Shown: one piece after another, positions 15,340 to 23,146 of the stretch
How positions within the stretch are numbered: position 1 is the stretch's first letter
Layout of the letters: every line of letters starts with the position of its first letter
From: a virus
Reading direction: 5' to 3' (one strand)
Virus record (IMG/VR): IMGVR_UViG_3300036652_001842
Location: 1 to 23,612 of that record
DNA: 23,612 nt
Notes under the pieces: generated by a model
What the model was told of the DNA's origin: nothing
Databases searched by the model: none
What the model saw: only the letters and a program-made list of their open reading frames with translations
Translations under genes and position numbers: made by a program

Positions 15340-15537
15340 TTAGCTTTCGCTTTGTGTGTCATCTAGTGGTGTGGTCGATTGAGTGTCTTCTGTCTGCTCT
15401 TGCTGTTGTTCTATTTGCGTTACAACAGGTGTTGCGGTGCGGGCTTCGTAGTCTAATTCGTATGTCCCTGGAGAGAGAATGCCTGCAATGCCAGGTACTG
15501 CTCCTCGCTGATAGACGGTGATAATCTCTGATGACAT
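15340..15537 (-). CDS. Hypothetical small acidic protein (65 aa)
   Basis: Not recognised. The N-terminal half is compact beta-type (IITVYQRGAVPG, LSPGTYELDYE); the C-terminal half is Gln/Glu/Thr-rich and probably disordered. AGGAG lies 8 nt upstream of the ATG. It sits between the tail terminator and tube genes, a place where siphophages often keep a short structural or chaperone-like gene. Confidence 0.65.
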   Translation of the reverse strand: MSSEIITVYQRGAVPGIAGILSPGTYELDYEARTATPVVTQIEQQQEQTEDTQSTTPLDDTQSES

Positions 15538-15548
15538 GAGATGGGCTC

Positions 15549-16061
15549 CTATGGCTGAACTAGTTCGATGTTGTATCCCTGCTTGGCTGTAACAAATACA
15601 TGCCAGAGGAGGTACACATGTCCATTTGGATATTTCGTTGGAATTGATCGATCAGGTTGGTTTGCAAGCAGGCTATACACGCTTTGAATGGTATTTGTTG
15701 GATTGCTTGCGTCAGGAAGTTGAAAATGTTTGTGCAGTTCTGGTAGCACAATATCCTGAAGCGCTAGCATGTCTATCTGCGCTGTAGAGTCGTTAGTTTC
15801 ATACGGTCCAACCGCGCTTGTAACTTGGTATCGCACCGTGTCATCAATTCGCCATTGGATCTGATTACCACCTGATCCTGCATGCTCACTTTGTCCTTGT
15901 GAGTGATAGACTTCGCACCATGTAGTAGCCGCGCCAGGATTAAACACTGCTCCCAATTTCACAAAACCATACAGTGGTTGTGATGTCGTTGGGTCTTGAA
16001 TAGCCTGTAGGAGCGCAACTATCGCCTTAGCAATGGGTAATCTACTACTTACAAGTGCCAT
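15549..16061 (-). CDS. Tail terminator / tail completion protein-like (170 aa)
   Basis: Size and position match tail terminator proteins (lambda gpU type), which cap the tail tube and join it to the head. It begins with an amphipathic helix (ALVSSRLPIAKAIVALLQAI), then mixed alpha/beta sequence with a conserved-looking WRIDDTVRYQVTS strand pair and a long helix IDMLALQDIVLPELHKHF, then C-terminal strands VYLLWHVFVTAKQ. The ATG overlaps the upstream stop by one base (TAATG) and AAGGATC is upstream. Assignment is by fold-like pattern and gene order. Confidence 0.65.
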   Translation of the reverse strand: MALVSSRLPIAKAIVALLQAIQDPTTSQPLYGFVKLGAVFNPGAATTWCEVYHSQGQSEHAGSGGNQIQWRIDDTVRYQVTSAVGPYETNDSTAQIDMLALQDIVLPELHKHFQLPDASNPTNTIQSVYSLLANQPDRSIPTKYPNGHVYLLWHVFVTAKQGYNIELVQP

Positions 16062-16474
16062 TATGCTGCGATCCTTCCTAGTGCACTATTCACTGCCATC
16101 TCCATGATTTCCTGTATTTCCTGTTGGGTCTGATCAACTGCTGGCTGCGCATACGGCTTCGCTGGATCGTTTGGGTAATACCGTCCAAGTGCGTCGGTCA
16201 TTCCTGAAAAACCGCGCTCTCGCCTTTGTCCATAAGGTACGCCCACTGCTACCGCAACCTCTGTTGGACTAATGACATAGAAATAAATACTGTCTGCTAG
16301 CTTTCCTGTCGGATTCGCGAATACATTCCAGGTGTTTGCAACTGTTGTGTTTACCAGTAATATGCCGCTTTCCTCTAAACCTTTTTGCACCGCTGGATTA
16401 AGTAACCCTGCAAATCCTTGCAGTTGTGTGATTTCAGAAAGGCTTTGAGGGTCTAGGGAGATATGAAAATCCAT
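16061..16474 (-). CDS. HK97 gp10-like head-tail connector protein (137 aa)
   Basis: Likely neck protein of the HK97-gp10/minor-tail-completion type: a helical start (DPQSLSEITQLQGFAGLLNPAVQKGLEESGILLVNTT), a short beta region (GKLADSIYFYVISPTEVAVAVGV), the motif YGQRRERGF seen in this family as PYAxYxExG-like, and a C-terminal helix QQEIQEIMEMAVNSAL. The ATG at 16474 shares one base with the upstream TAA (TAATG) and has AGGAG 10 nt upstream; an ATG at 16510 in frame has no site. It lies between head closure and tail terminator genes, as expected. Confidence 0.75.
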   Translation of the reverse strand: MDFHISLDPQSLSEITQLQGFAGLLNPAVQKGLEESGILLVNTTVANTWNVFANPTGKLADSIYFYVISPTEVAVAVGVPYGQRRERGFSGMTDALGRYYPNDPAKPYAQPAVDQTQQEIQEIMEMAVNSALGRIAA

Positions 16475-16782
16475 TAAGGCGTTGCTCCTGAGTACCGAGT
16501 ACAACGGCATTCCAAATGATTGACATACAAGGCTGTTACCGCAAACACTTGGTATTTCACATTAGAACTTTGATCAACGAAATAGTTACCACGCGCCGGG
16601 ACTGGCGTGGTCCAAAAGCATGAATATATATCAAACTGATCATCTGGTATCATGCCTTGTACTTCCATATTCCATGCAAGGTTGACGGTATCAATTTGAA
16701 CTGGTAAATCTTTGGCAATCTCGTTCCCATTAATATCAGTGAGTGTCATAATGGCATTAAGAAAAGGAAGATTAATACTCAT
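16474..16782 (-). CDS. Head closure-like protein (102 aa)
   Basis: Small beta-rich protein (ITVAL-like strands: VQIDTVNLAWNMEVQG, RGNYFVDQSSNVKYQVFAVTALYVNHLECRC) in the slot of siphophage head-closure (stopper) proteins such as SPP1 gp16. The ATG at 16782 overlaps the upstream TGA (ATGA-type coupling); an adjacent GTG at 16785 is also in frame. The final Cys-rich CRCTRYSG is a minor oddity. Family assignment is by size, strand pattern and order only. Confidence 0.6.
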   Translation of the reverse strand: MSINLPFLNAIMTLTDINGNEIAKDLPVQIDTVNLAWNMEVQGMIPDDQFDIYSCFWTTPVPARGNYFVDQSSNVKYQVFAVTALYVNHLECRCTRYSGATP

Positions 16783-17681
16783 CACATTACCCGTTCAATA
16801 TCATCGCGTAGCAGATTCTCCGCACGTTTTACCAGCGCATTTTTTGCTGAGAGATCACCTCGCAGATACGAGACAATTTTTTGTTTGCCCATCTGCATCT
16901 CGGCAGCCCCTGTTGGATTGAATTGATCTGAGAGCAGCGAACCTGTCAGGCAATTTGCCGCCTCAACGATATATCCGGGCAAGACTGGATACCCAGCCGC
17001 GTAGGTAATCGTGAGCCAAACAGGAGACGTACGCCCCATTGGCATAAGCGAAAAGAGATTCTGTTGTGCTCCAATTGCTGCGATGGCAGGCACTGCAACG
17101 GTTTGGACCAAACTATCCACAATGCACTGTGTTGGGTCAAGTGGGACTGCACTGCCTATCTGTGCTTGATAACTTAGCGCTGATACGGTACTCAATGGAA
17201 AACGACGTGGGCGCATGATAATGGCTCTGTTGCGATCCACTGCTGCTCGCATTGAAGGCGCTTGTAGGGTCTCTGTATAGGTCGTCAGCCAACGTGGTTG
17301 TTGCGTAATTGACTCCAGCCAGCTAGACGCATTAAAGATCATGTCTGAGAGACTGCCTTGCGTTCCATCGCTACAAAAAACAGTCCTTGCTACATGGGCT
17401 GCTTGTGTTGGTGTAACCACAACAATGAGATCCCCAATAGCCGCTATCGCTGTTACCTCAACGACCTCGCTGTTATTTTTATCGAAGATCGTCACTTGAT
17501 CATCGATATTCAACGTAGCTTTGAGGGCTGGCACTGACAATGATGTTGCACCGATATCGACGGATTGCGTCAACCTGCCAAGGTTTCCAATGAGTCCATT
17601 GGTCCCTATGCCAGTTGTTGCACGCCGATACACGAACGGATCAGTGTAGGCACTGAACAATTCTGTCATCACCATTGCCAT
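16782..17681 (-). CDS. Head-tail connector / adaptor protein (299 aa)
   Basis: Probable gp6/SPP1 gp15-type head adaptor, enlarged. The C-terminal part (about 225-299: LTITYAAGYPVLPGYIVEAANCLTG, then a run of helices to LLRDDIERVM) resembles the connector family, where the AxGYxxxPxxIxxA motif precedes helices. The N-terminal part (about 30-110) holds an extra beta domain with SVDIGATSLSVPAL and DDQVTIFDKNNSEVVEVTAI, typical of an added Ig-like or SH3-like module. GGAGG lies 8 nt upstream of the ATG. It follows the capsid gene after 22 nt. Confidence 0.75.
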   Translation of the reverse strand: MAMVMTELFSAYTDPFVYRRATTGIGTNGLIGNLGRLTQSVDIGATSLSVPALKATLNIDDQVTIFDKNNSEVVEVTAIAAIGDLIVVVTPTQAAHVARTVFCSDGTQGSLSDMIFNASSWLESITQQPRWLTTYTETLQAPSMRAAVDRNRAIIMRPRRFPLSTVSALSYQAQIGSAVPLDPTQCIVDSLVQTVAVPAIAAIGAQQNLFSLMPMGRTSPVWLTITYAAGYPVLPGYIVEAANCLTGSLLSDQFNPTGAAEMQMGKQKIVSYLRGDLSAKNALVKRAENLLRDDIERVM

Positions 17682-17703
17682 GTGTTAGCCTCCAAGAGTT
17701 GTT

Positions 17704-19359
17704 CTAGTTCAGGCTAATTCCCTGAAGGATGCCAAATCCACCGAGGTACTGAAGTACAACGCATTCGTTGGTGTACGCCGCTACCATGGTCTGTGTTGGG
17801 TGACTCTGATCAGGTGCATAGATCTGGCTCCACCGATCACGGTTATACACAATGCGTGTTGGTGGTTTGCTGATCGCGTTCACAGGGAATGGAATAGTCA
17901 TCGATGCTGCAATAATTGTGCCCTGTGTCAGGTAGGGGAGCATTACCACATCCATCAGGCGTCCAGTGGTCTGGTTGATATACTTTGTTACGCGTTGGCC
18001 AGCTACCAAATCAGACATGCCAGGTCCAGAGTTAGGAGCATTTACACGGAAGTTTGTCCCTGCTGCGACCAGTTTCGATAGTTTTTTGTGGTCCTTCACC
18101 GATACAAACAAGTACTCTGGATCAGCGTGGGCGTTGAGATACATGTTCTCCAAGAGCGTATCAATATCATCGAGGATCAATGCGCCATTGAGTGCAGCAG
18201 GTTGTGAAACCAGTGGTGTCTCACCATTGATACCAAGAGAACCACCAACACCAGCTGCGTTGTACACAAGTGCCTGGATACCATCAAAGGTAAGTGGCGC
18301 ATTGAGGTTGGCTGAGTTCGCAGATTTTGCAACGATAGATGTGTTTCCAGCAGAAACAACGGTGCTGTACGCGGTACCAGAGGTCGCAGGTGGCGCACTC
18401 ATTGTCACGGTCATATACCCCTGTTTTACACCAGCAGGCTGGTTCAGGGCATTGGCATTGCCAAACTGTGTCGCTGCACTCTGACGCCACATTGCGCTGT
18501 TCGCAGGTTGTGTAGAACCTGTGCCTACATAGACATTGTAGGAAACAGCAGATGGCACGCTGTAGATGTTGAAGGAGACAGTACTGGTTGAGCCTGTCGT
18601 TGTGATGGTCAATGCCGTCGCAGATGAACCACCATATGCCAGGGTTTCGCCATTCGCGTTGACAGCAGTAACAAGTATCCAGTAGGTTGCAGCAGCAACA
18701 GTTCCACCAGAGGCTGCGGTACTGATATTGCCTGCAGGGGGTGGTGCCCAAAGACGCTGCCCTGAGTTGATCAACCAGATCTCTTCGGCCTGCATAAGCG
18801 CAGGGATTAACTTCGCAGAAGCTGTAGCCAGCACATCACCCTGGAACATTTTGCCGTAAATCTCAGCTTCAAATGTCACTACATCTTTGACACCGATCAT
18901 TTTGCAGGTATTTGACTGGTTAAGCCAGTTGTAGTTGACCGATGGAGGCGTACCAGCCTGATCAACCACACCAGCAAGCACTGATGGACCAGAACCGCCA
19001 AAGTAGTCGGTAATTGCACGCCAGTTGACCACGTCAATACCAGGAAGCAAATCACGAGGCATCATATTGGCAACAGGAGTGAGCAGAGGAATGACGAATT
19101 TCGCGCCCTCTTCAAGATAGTAACCAGTAAAGAGTTGATTAGGTCCAGCATAGGACTCATCACGTTTGACGTTGGCTTCCATGATGGCGCTAATTGTCTC
19201 GTCGGACACGCTATTGCGATTGGTGGTCCCGTCAAGTCCTCCGCGTGTGAGTGCATGCGTAAACGCATTGGCCTGATCAGCAAGCTTCTCGCTGTTCTGG
19301 ACCATGCCTTGCTCGACAACGCCGTGCGAAGTCTGTATTGTTTCGGTCTGTGTAGACAT
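17704..19359 (-). CDS. Major capsid protein, HK97-like fold with FN3-like insertion (551 aa)
   Basis: Probable major capsid protein. Residues 80-200 contain the N-terminal capsid elements (GAKFVIPLLTPVANMMPRDL, then a long helix IYGKMFQGDVLATASAKLIPALMQAEEIWLINSG), residues 355-551 the rest (DDIDTLLENMYLNAHADPEYLFVSV; VVMLPYLTQGTIIAASM; a C-terminal AAYTNECVVLQYLGG). Between them, about 205-350, is an FN3/Ig-like insertion (GGTVAAATYWILVTAVNANGE), which explains the length above the usual 300-400. AAGGAT is upstream of the ATG. It follows the protease/scaffold gene by 26 nt. A segment (397-431) recurs in the small protein at 22767-23135. Confidence 0.88.
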   Translation of the reverse strand: MSTQTETIQTSHGVVEQGMVQNSEKLADQANAFTHALTRGGLDGTTNRNSVSDETISAIMEANVKRDESYAGPNQLFTGYYLEEGAKFVIPLLTPVANMMPRDLLPGIDVVNWRAITDYFGGSGPSVLAGVVDQAGTPPSVNYNWLNQSNTCKMIGVKDVVTFEAEIYGKMFQGDVLATASAKLIPALMQAEEIWLINSGQRLWAPPPAGNISTAASGGTVAAATYWILVTAVNANGETLAYGGSSATALTITTTGSTSTVSFNIYSVPSAVSYNVYVGTGSTQPANSAMWRQSAATQFGNANALNQPAGVKQGYMTVTMSAPPATSGTAYSTVVSAGNTSIVAKSANSANLNAPLTFDGIQALVYNAAGVGGSLGINGETPLVSQPAALNGALILDDIDTLLENMYLNAHADPEYLFVSVKDHKKLSKLVAAGTNFRVNAPNSGPGMSDLVAGQRVTKYINQTTGRLMDVVMLPYLTQGTIIAASMTIPFPVNAISKPPTRIVYNRDRWSQIYAPDQSHPTQTMVAAYTNECVVLQYLGGFGILQGISLN

Positions 19360-19385
19360 CCTTGTTTTATCCTTATATCTCTGTG

Positions 19386-20792
19386 CTACATGCGTCTGAC
19401 GCGAGTTGCAGCAGCAGCGGTTTGCAATTCGTGGTTATTTAGCTTGCCATCTCTTAAAAGGCGGTCGAGCGCACGTTGATCCTCTTCCTCTGTGCTAGCG
19501 GCGGGAAGATAGGATTGTGTGGCAAAGCGTTTATCAACAGCGGCGGCGTTAAGCATCGGGCCACCTGCAGCAGGCTGTTTTGCGATCACCTCAACCTGAC
19601 CTCTTACCTCTGTCAACACAGAGCGTACTTCGTCAAGATTGGTAGCAGTCTCAATGGCAGCAAACCGGGCTTCCAAGGCTTCTATACTGCGCTGGATAGG
19701 GGATAGATCGATATGTATATCAGGCGATTGGATGCGTGCAAACTGCCCGGCAATGGTCTGCATACGTAGAACAGGTGCATCCAATCGAGTCAGTATTTTT
19801 TCGGCAACACGATCAACAATGCGCTCAGCTAATGCGTCAGCATCTTGATCAGGGTCAAGTTCAGGGCCAGCACCTGGCAGGTCAATATCACCGTCACCAT
19901 CAGGGTCAATGGCATTGATCATGCCTTGGCAGACATCGCATCCACAGAGCTTCATCAACGCGACAGAGCCAAGAATGCCGCCGTCACGTGCCTGATGGAC
20001 ACTGTTCTGTGAATCAGCCGAGAGACGAGCACCAGCACGCTCAACGTCCTGTTGAGGCACAATAGCAGGCGCTGGATCAATGACAGCCTGTTGCTCTTGC
20101 TGTACTGCCTCAACCTCTAGTTCAGTGGTATCTACAACTTCTGTAAGTCCATCGGCGCGACACAATGACAGTCCTCGTGAGTCAGGGTTTGAGGCACTGT
20201 CTACCAGGGAAAGTTCTGCGAGGTCATATGAGGTAAGGTAAGGATAGATTTTTCCACCACGTTCAACTTTGCCCCACACGGTTTTTGTCGCACCAACGCT
20301 TAATCCTGCAAGCGTGTCATCTTCAACTTTAAGCCAGGTATTGGGAGCGCCACGAGAAATACGAAGACGTACTGCAATTTGTTTATTGGCATCGTCGAAA
20401 AAGACATTGACGCCTTTGCCAACTGCTGAGCGGGTATGCATCTCACGCACATTGGCGGTACGTTCTATCCAGCGCTGAAAGGCTTTCTTGCTGGCTTCAT
20501 AGGAAAAGATCGTGCCATATGAGTCAACAGCCTCACTAGTTGCGATGCCTTCTACTTCCCACTTGTTTTTATCGATGCGGGTAATGGGAGCATAGAGCAG
20601 GGGATTTTCAGGGTAAACAAAGCGATCAGCGTTCTCATCGGAGGAGACATTGCTATCCTTGCTATCATTGTCCTCGGTGATTGCTTCGTTTTCTGAAGGG
20701 AGGGCAGTCTCATTTTCTTCTTCAACAGGCGGCTGTATGCCTGAAATTTCTTCAGTGCCCTCTAGGTGGATTTCTGATAATTTAACTGGCAT
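19386..20792 (-). CDS. Prohead protease with fused scaffold-like C-terminus (468 aa)
   Basis: Prohead maturation protease of the HK97/XkdF serine type. The acidic N-terminus (about 20-55) precedes a protease domain (about 65-205): WEVEGIATSEAVDSYGTIF, catalytic His119 in EMHTRSAVG, Ser165 in LAGLSVGATK, and the family-typical LAELSLVDSASNPDS. After a Gln/Glu-rich linker come CGCDVC (Cys283, 285, 288), a Ca-loop-like DPDGDGDID (296-304), and a helical C-terminus (about 315-468) likely to act as internal scaffold and be cleaved. The ATG at 20792 has AGAGGTG 6 nt upstream; a GTG at 20801 has none. It is the first gene after the promoter at 20912-20940. Confidence 0.88.
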   Translation of the reverse strand: MPVKLSEIHLEGTEEISGIQPPVEEENETALPSENEAITEDNDSKDSNVSSDENADRFVYPENPLLYAPITRIDKNKWEVEGIATSEAVDSYGTIFSYEASKKAFQRWIERTANVREMHTRSAVGKGVNVFFDDANKQIAVRLRISRGAPNTWLKVEDDTLAGLSVGATKTVWGKVERGGKIYPYLTSYDLAELSLVDSASNPDSRGLSLCRADGLTEVVDTTELEVEAVQQEQQAVIDPAPAIVPQQDVERAGARLSADSQNSVHQARDGGILGSVALMKLCGCDVCQGMINAIDPDGDGDIDLPGAGPELDPDQDADALAERIVDRVAEKILTRLDAPVLRMQTIAGQFARIQSPDIHIDLSPIQRSIEALEARFAAIETATNLDEVRSVLTEVRGQVEVIAKQPAAGGPMLNAAAVDKRFATQSYLPAASTEEEDQRALDRLLRDGKLNNHELQTAAAATRVRRM

Positions 20793-20837
20793 ACGCCACA
20801 CCTCTAACTTGATTGTCTAGGAGGATGTGGCACAATA

Positions 20838-20868
20838 ATAGGCCAGTCTCCTACTAAGACTGGCCTAT
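20838..20868 (-). promoter_or_regulatory. Perfect 12-bp leader hairpin upstream of the head genes
   Basis: ATAGGCCAGTCT (20838-20849) and AGACTGGCCTAT (20857-20868) form a perfect 12-bp stem with a 7-nt loop. It would lie about 35-70 nt into the transcript from the promoter at 20912-20940, 46 nt before the protease start. The minus-side flank TATTGTG has too few Ts for a good intrinsic terminator, so it may be an attenuator, an RNA-stability element or a protein-binding site. Confidence 0.6.
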
Positions 20869-20911
20869 GCCGCTGGGGCTAAAGCTCTATTTCTATGTTC
20901 TATTGTTATGG

Positions 20912-20940
20912 ATTATACATGATTATAAATATAACTGCAA
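20912..20940 (-). promoter_or_regulatory. Sigma70-type promoter for the head/tail genes
   Basis: On the minus strand TTGCAG (20940-20935), a 17-nt spacer and a perfect TATAAT (20917-20912) lie in an AT-rich stretch between the accessory genes and the prohead protease gene. The expected start is near 20905, giving a leader of about 110 nt that includes the 20838-20868 hairpin. Confidence 0.8.
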
Positions 20941-20951
20941 TAGTTAATACT

Positions 20952-21215
20952 TTATATTACGCTTTTTCTATCTAACTCTTGATATTTAAGTAAGACTTCT
21001 TCCCACGGTACTACCTGTACTCCCTTGCAATGGCGACATCGAAAACTAAGTCCTTGCGCCGTATAATGAAAAAGTACAGCATTATCAGTGTGGCACCTGG
21101 CTTTAGGTAACTGTCTAGAAATAGCATCTGCGACAATTTTATTGTTTTCTTCGTATGTCACACGGGTTTTCATTGTTTGCTCTGTACCCATAGTCTTCTC
21201 CTCACTACTCTGCAT
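20952..21215 (-). CDS. Small zinc-knuckle protein (87 aa)
   Basis: Not a named family. CRHC (Cys60, Cys63) and the region around Cys41/His42 could bind zinc; the surrounding LSFRCRHCKGVQVVPW recalls short phage Com-like or transcription-associated zinc fingers. It starts at ATG 21215 (AAAGGAG 7 nt upstream, overlapping the previous gene by 11 nt) or at ATG 21191 (GAGGAG 7 nt upstream, giving 79 aa); both sites look good. It is the last gene before the head promoter. Confidence 0.65.
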   Translation of the reverse strand: MQSSEEKTMGTEQTMKTRVTYEENNKIVADAISRQLPKARCHTDNAVLFHYTAQGLSFRCRHCKGVQVVPWEEVLLKYQELDRKSVI

Positions 21216-21489
21216 GACCTTGCTCCTTTGTCATTTGCCTTAAAACACACCTGAGCTTGATATCACTTTCAATCGACTTCATAAGTGCAATCGTCGCACT
21301 ATTAGTCTTCCCGCTGTCACCAGCAACCCATGCAGGGTCATATGGCTGTCCAGTGTAAGGCGAAATGGGTAATGGTGGACTAGCAATAACACTTCCACCT
21401 TGAGGTGGATAAATGACACTATGAAGGGTTGCAGGATACGTGATCTGATCATCTGTTTTTGGTCGTGCTTTCGGGCGGAATGGAAACAT
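21205..21489 (-). CDS. Hypothetical Pro-rich protein (94 aa)
   Basis: Unrecognised. The N-terminal half is Pro/Arg-rich and likely extended (FPFRPKARPKTDDQITY, SPPLPISPYTGQPYDPAW); the C-terminal half is helical (NSATIALMKSIESDIKLRCVLRQM). The ATG follows the upstream TAG directly, with GAGGT upstream. It is tightly packed in the accessory cluster with its neighbours, so it is probably expressed and translationally coupled. Confidence 0.6.
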   Translation of the reverse strand: MFPFRPKARPKTDDQITYPATLHSVIYPPQGGSVIASPPLPISPYTGQPYDPAWVAGDSGKTNSATIALMKSIESDIKLRCVLRQMTKEQGHAE

Positions 21490-21747
21490 CTACTTTACCT
21501 CAACCTGTTCTTTTAATGACGCCCCGCAATGCGGGCACTTCTCAACTTGCTTAGGAGTCATCTGCACTGCTGTTGTAAAGGCAAATAGGAAGAGTATCAG
21601 GCTTATGGCAGCATTTGTTGGTTGCCACGATGTATCACCATTTGCCGCGCCCATGTGATGAAATCCTGGGATAACATGGTAAATCAATGATACAAAGGAT
21701 AGGATGATGACAAATGCGATGAAAGACTTTGCGAGTTGATGTTGCAT
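21490..21747 (-). CDS. Two-TM membrane protein with C-terminal zinc ribbon (85 aa)
   Basis: Two hydrophobic helices (about 7-26 and 46-63) enclose a short loop, followed by a cytoplasmic-looking half zinc ribbon KCPHCGASLKE (Cys71, Cys74). The ATG overlaps the upstream stop by one base (TAATG), with GAGGTG 5 nt upstream. Function is unknown; the form is like small phage membrane regulators or exclusion proteins, but that is only inference. Confidence 0.65.
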   Translation of the reverse strand: MQHQLAKSFIAFVIILSFVSLIYHVIPGFHHMGAANGDTSWQPTNAAISLILFLFAFTTAVQMTPKQVEKCPHCGASLKEQVEVK

Positions 21748-22148
21748 TATTTCACCTCGATAAGATTTGGAGACTCATAGATGTTGCCGATAATTTCAAC
21801 ATTGAGCAACTGGTGTTGAAAATCGTAGCCGCTAACAAGGACGCGTACATATGTGTCTTCCAAATCAATACTAAAACCATTAGCATATCCAGTATCATGA
21901 TCTGTACGGCTGTCATCACTCCACTCTACTATAGCAGTATTTTGTTGGTCGCCACGCACAATATCACCCTCATAGATCTCTTTGCCATTGCGGTCCAATA
22001 AGCCAGTGAACTGCATAACCACATTGTTGTTTTTATCTTCGAGGTAGTTTGCAAATGAATACTGCGAGCTATCCGCTGGCTCTTGCTGAATATCGTAAAT
22101 CATCCTCTTTGCTGTCATATTCCATGCTCTGAATTTAAGTTCTCTCAT
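21747..22148 (-). CDS. YopX family protein (133 aa)
   Basis: Clear YopX-family protein, first named in Bacillus phage SPbeta and common in phages of Gram-positive bacteria; its molecular role is not established. Hallmarks are visible: MRELKFRAWN at the N-terminus, VMQFTGLLDRNGKEIYEGDIV at about 44-64, and the C-terminal VEIIGNIYESPNLIEV. The domain is beta-rich and full length. AGAGGAG sits 6 nt upstream of the ATG. Its placement within the head-gene end of a late operon, rather than in an early region, is unusual. Confidence 0.92.
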   Translation of the reverse strand: MRELKFRAWNMTAKRMIYDIQQEPADSSQYSFANYLEDKNNNVVMQFTGLLDRNGKEIYEGDIVRGDQQNTAIVEWSDDSRTDHDTGYANGFSIDLEDTYVRVLVSGYDFQHQLLNVEIIGNIYESPNLIEVK

Positions 22149-22176
22149 GCAATACTCCTCTTATTATGGCTTTACC

Positions 22177-22770
22177 CTAATAATTATCATTGCCAAGCGC
22201 TGGCTCATAGAGATCAGGGCATAGTACGTTGGTATTCTCTGATGCTAAAACGTTGCAGGCAAAGCAACACCAATCAAACCATGAGCCTTCAACGCAGCAC
22301 GATTCATCCTTGCCAGACAGGCGGAACTTATCGCCACTGTTAAGCACTATATCAACAGCGTTTTTACTCTGATTCCATACTGGATATTCTCCACATAAAG
22401 CATTAATGCGTTTTGCACCGCTCATATGCCAGATCGGGAGAACTTGCTCGTTGCTGTTTCGTTGAACGACACCCCGTTGGGCGGCGTTAATTGGCTTCGA
22501 TTCGAGATACAGGTTAGAAACAAAGAGGCGTGTTGCTTCTGAGTGGAGGATATTCAACGCAAGATCAATCATCTCACTCCATGACAGCGAGGGGTTATCA
22601 GCAGATGCATAGACCCACCAGTCACCAAGCCAACTTTTACGTAATCCTACAGTTTCACGAATAGCGTCAGTAAGTGACTGCTGAAACGCATCGCCATGAA
22701 GACTATAGCTCACGTGGGACTCAAACATGGTACACATGCCATTATATACAGGGTTTGTCACTTCACTCAT
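22177..22770 (-). CDS. Hypothetical protein, Cys/Trp-rich C-terminus (197 aa)
   Basis: Not recognised. The N-terminal half is helical (FQQSLTDAIRETVGLRKSW, WSEMIDLALNILHSEATRLFVSN). The C-terminal half has strands and a cluster ESCCVEGSWFDWCCFACNV with six cysteines within about 30 residues, suggestive of metal binding or disulfides. The ATG overlaps the preceding stop (ATGA) and GGAGG lies upstream, so translation is coupled to the capsid-segment protein. It is part of the accessory island. Confidence 0.65.
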   Translation of the reverse strand: MSEVTNPVYNGMCTMFESHVSYSLHGDAFQQSLTDAIRETVGLRKSWLGDWWVYASADNPSLSWSEMIDLALNILHSEATRLFVSNLYLESKPINAAQRGVVQRNSNEQVLPIWHMSGAKRINALCGEYPVWNQSKNAVDIVLNSGDKFRLSGKDESCCVEGSWFDWCCFACNVLASENTNVLCPDLYEPALGNDNY

Positions 22771-23135
22771 TTTGCTACCTCCATCACAACCAGCTCGTGG
22801 GGTTCATTGCGCTCAATAACCCGTTGACGATAATCAATACGCCTTGTGCCCTGCTTTAAACGTCGCTGTAGTCGTCGTAGTACCACCTTGCGTAGTCGTC
22901 GCTTCTGTGGGCGTGGCATGACATGGCGACGAAGTGCAGTGATGTGTACTAAACGCCAAATACGATGATACATGTGAGGTGATATATAGATAGAGCAAGG
23001 ATCTGGATTAGCATTTAAATACATCGTATTAAGCAACGCATCAATGTCATTAGCTGTCATGGGATCATATTCAGTATCTATTGGTGTATTTATGCGCATT
23101 GAATCAATCAATGTCCCAAAGTCAAAATTTACCAT
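22767..23135 (-). CDS. Small protein with a major-capsid-derived segment and Arg-rich tail (122 aa)
   Basis: Residues 30-63 (DIDALLNTMYLNANPDP, then SIYISPHMYHRIWRLV) align without gaps to capsid residues 398-431 (DIDTLLENMYLNAHADP, then YLFVSVKDHKKLSKLV) with 15 of 34 positions identical. The sequence before this (PIDTEYDPMTAN) is not obviously capsid-like. After it the protein turns strongly basic (about 64-105, LRRHVMPRPQKRR and LRRLQRRLKQGTRRIDYRQR), consistent with nucleic-acid binding. AGGAG lies 8 nt upstream of the ATG. It might be a decapsulated capsid relic put to use as an assembly or regulatory protein, or a decaying duplicate with an acquired tail. Function is unknown. Confidence 0.7.
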   Translation of the reverse strand: MVNFDFGTLIDSMRINTPIDTEYDPMTANDIDALLNTMYLNANPDPCSIYISPHMYHRIWRLVHITALRRHVMPRPQKRRLRKVVLRRLQRRLKQGTRRIDYRQRVIERNEPHELVVMEVAK

Positions 23136-23146
23136 CAGAGCTTCTC

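Noticed and set aside
20838-20868. Intrinsic terminator of the accessory operon
   Set aside because: The stem is strong but the downstream T run is missing on both strands, and it lies downstream of a good promoter, so a leader element fits better.
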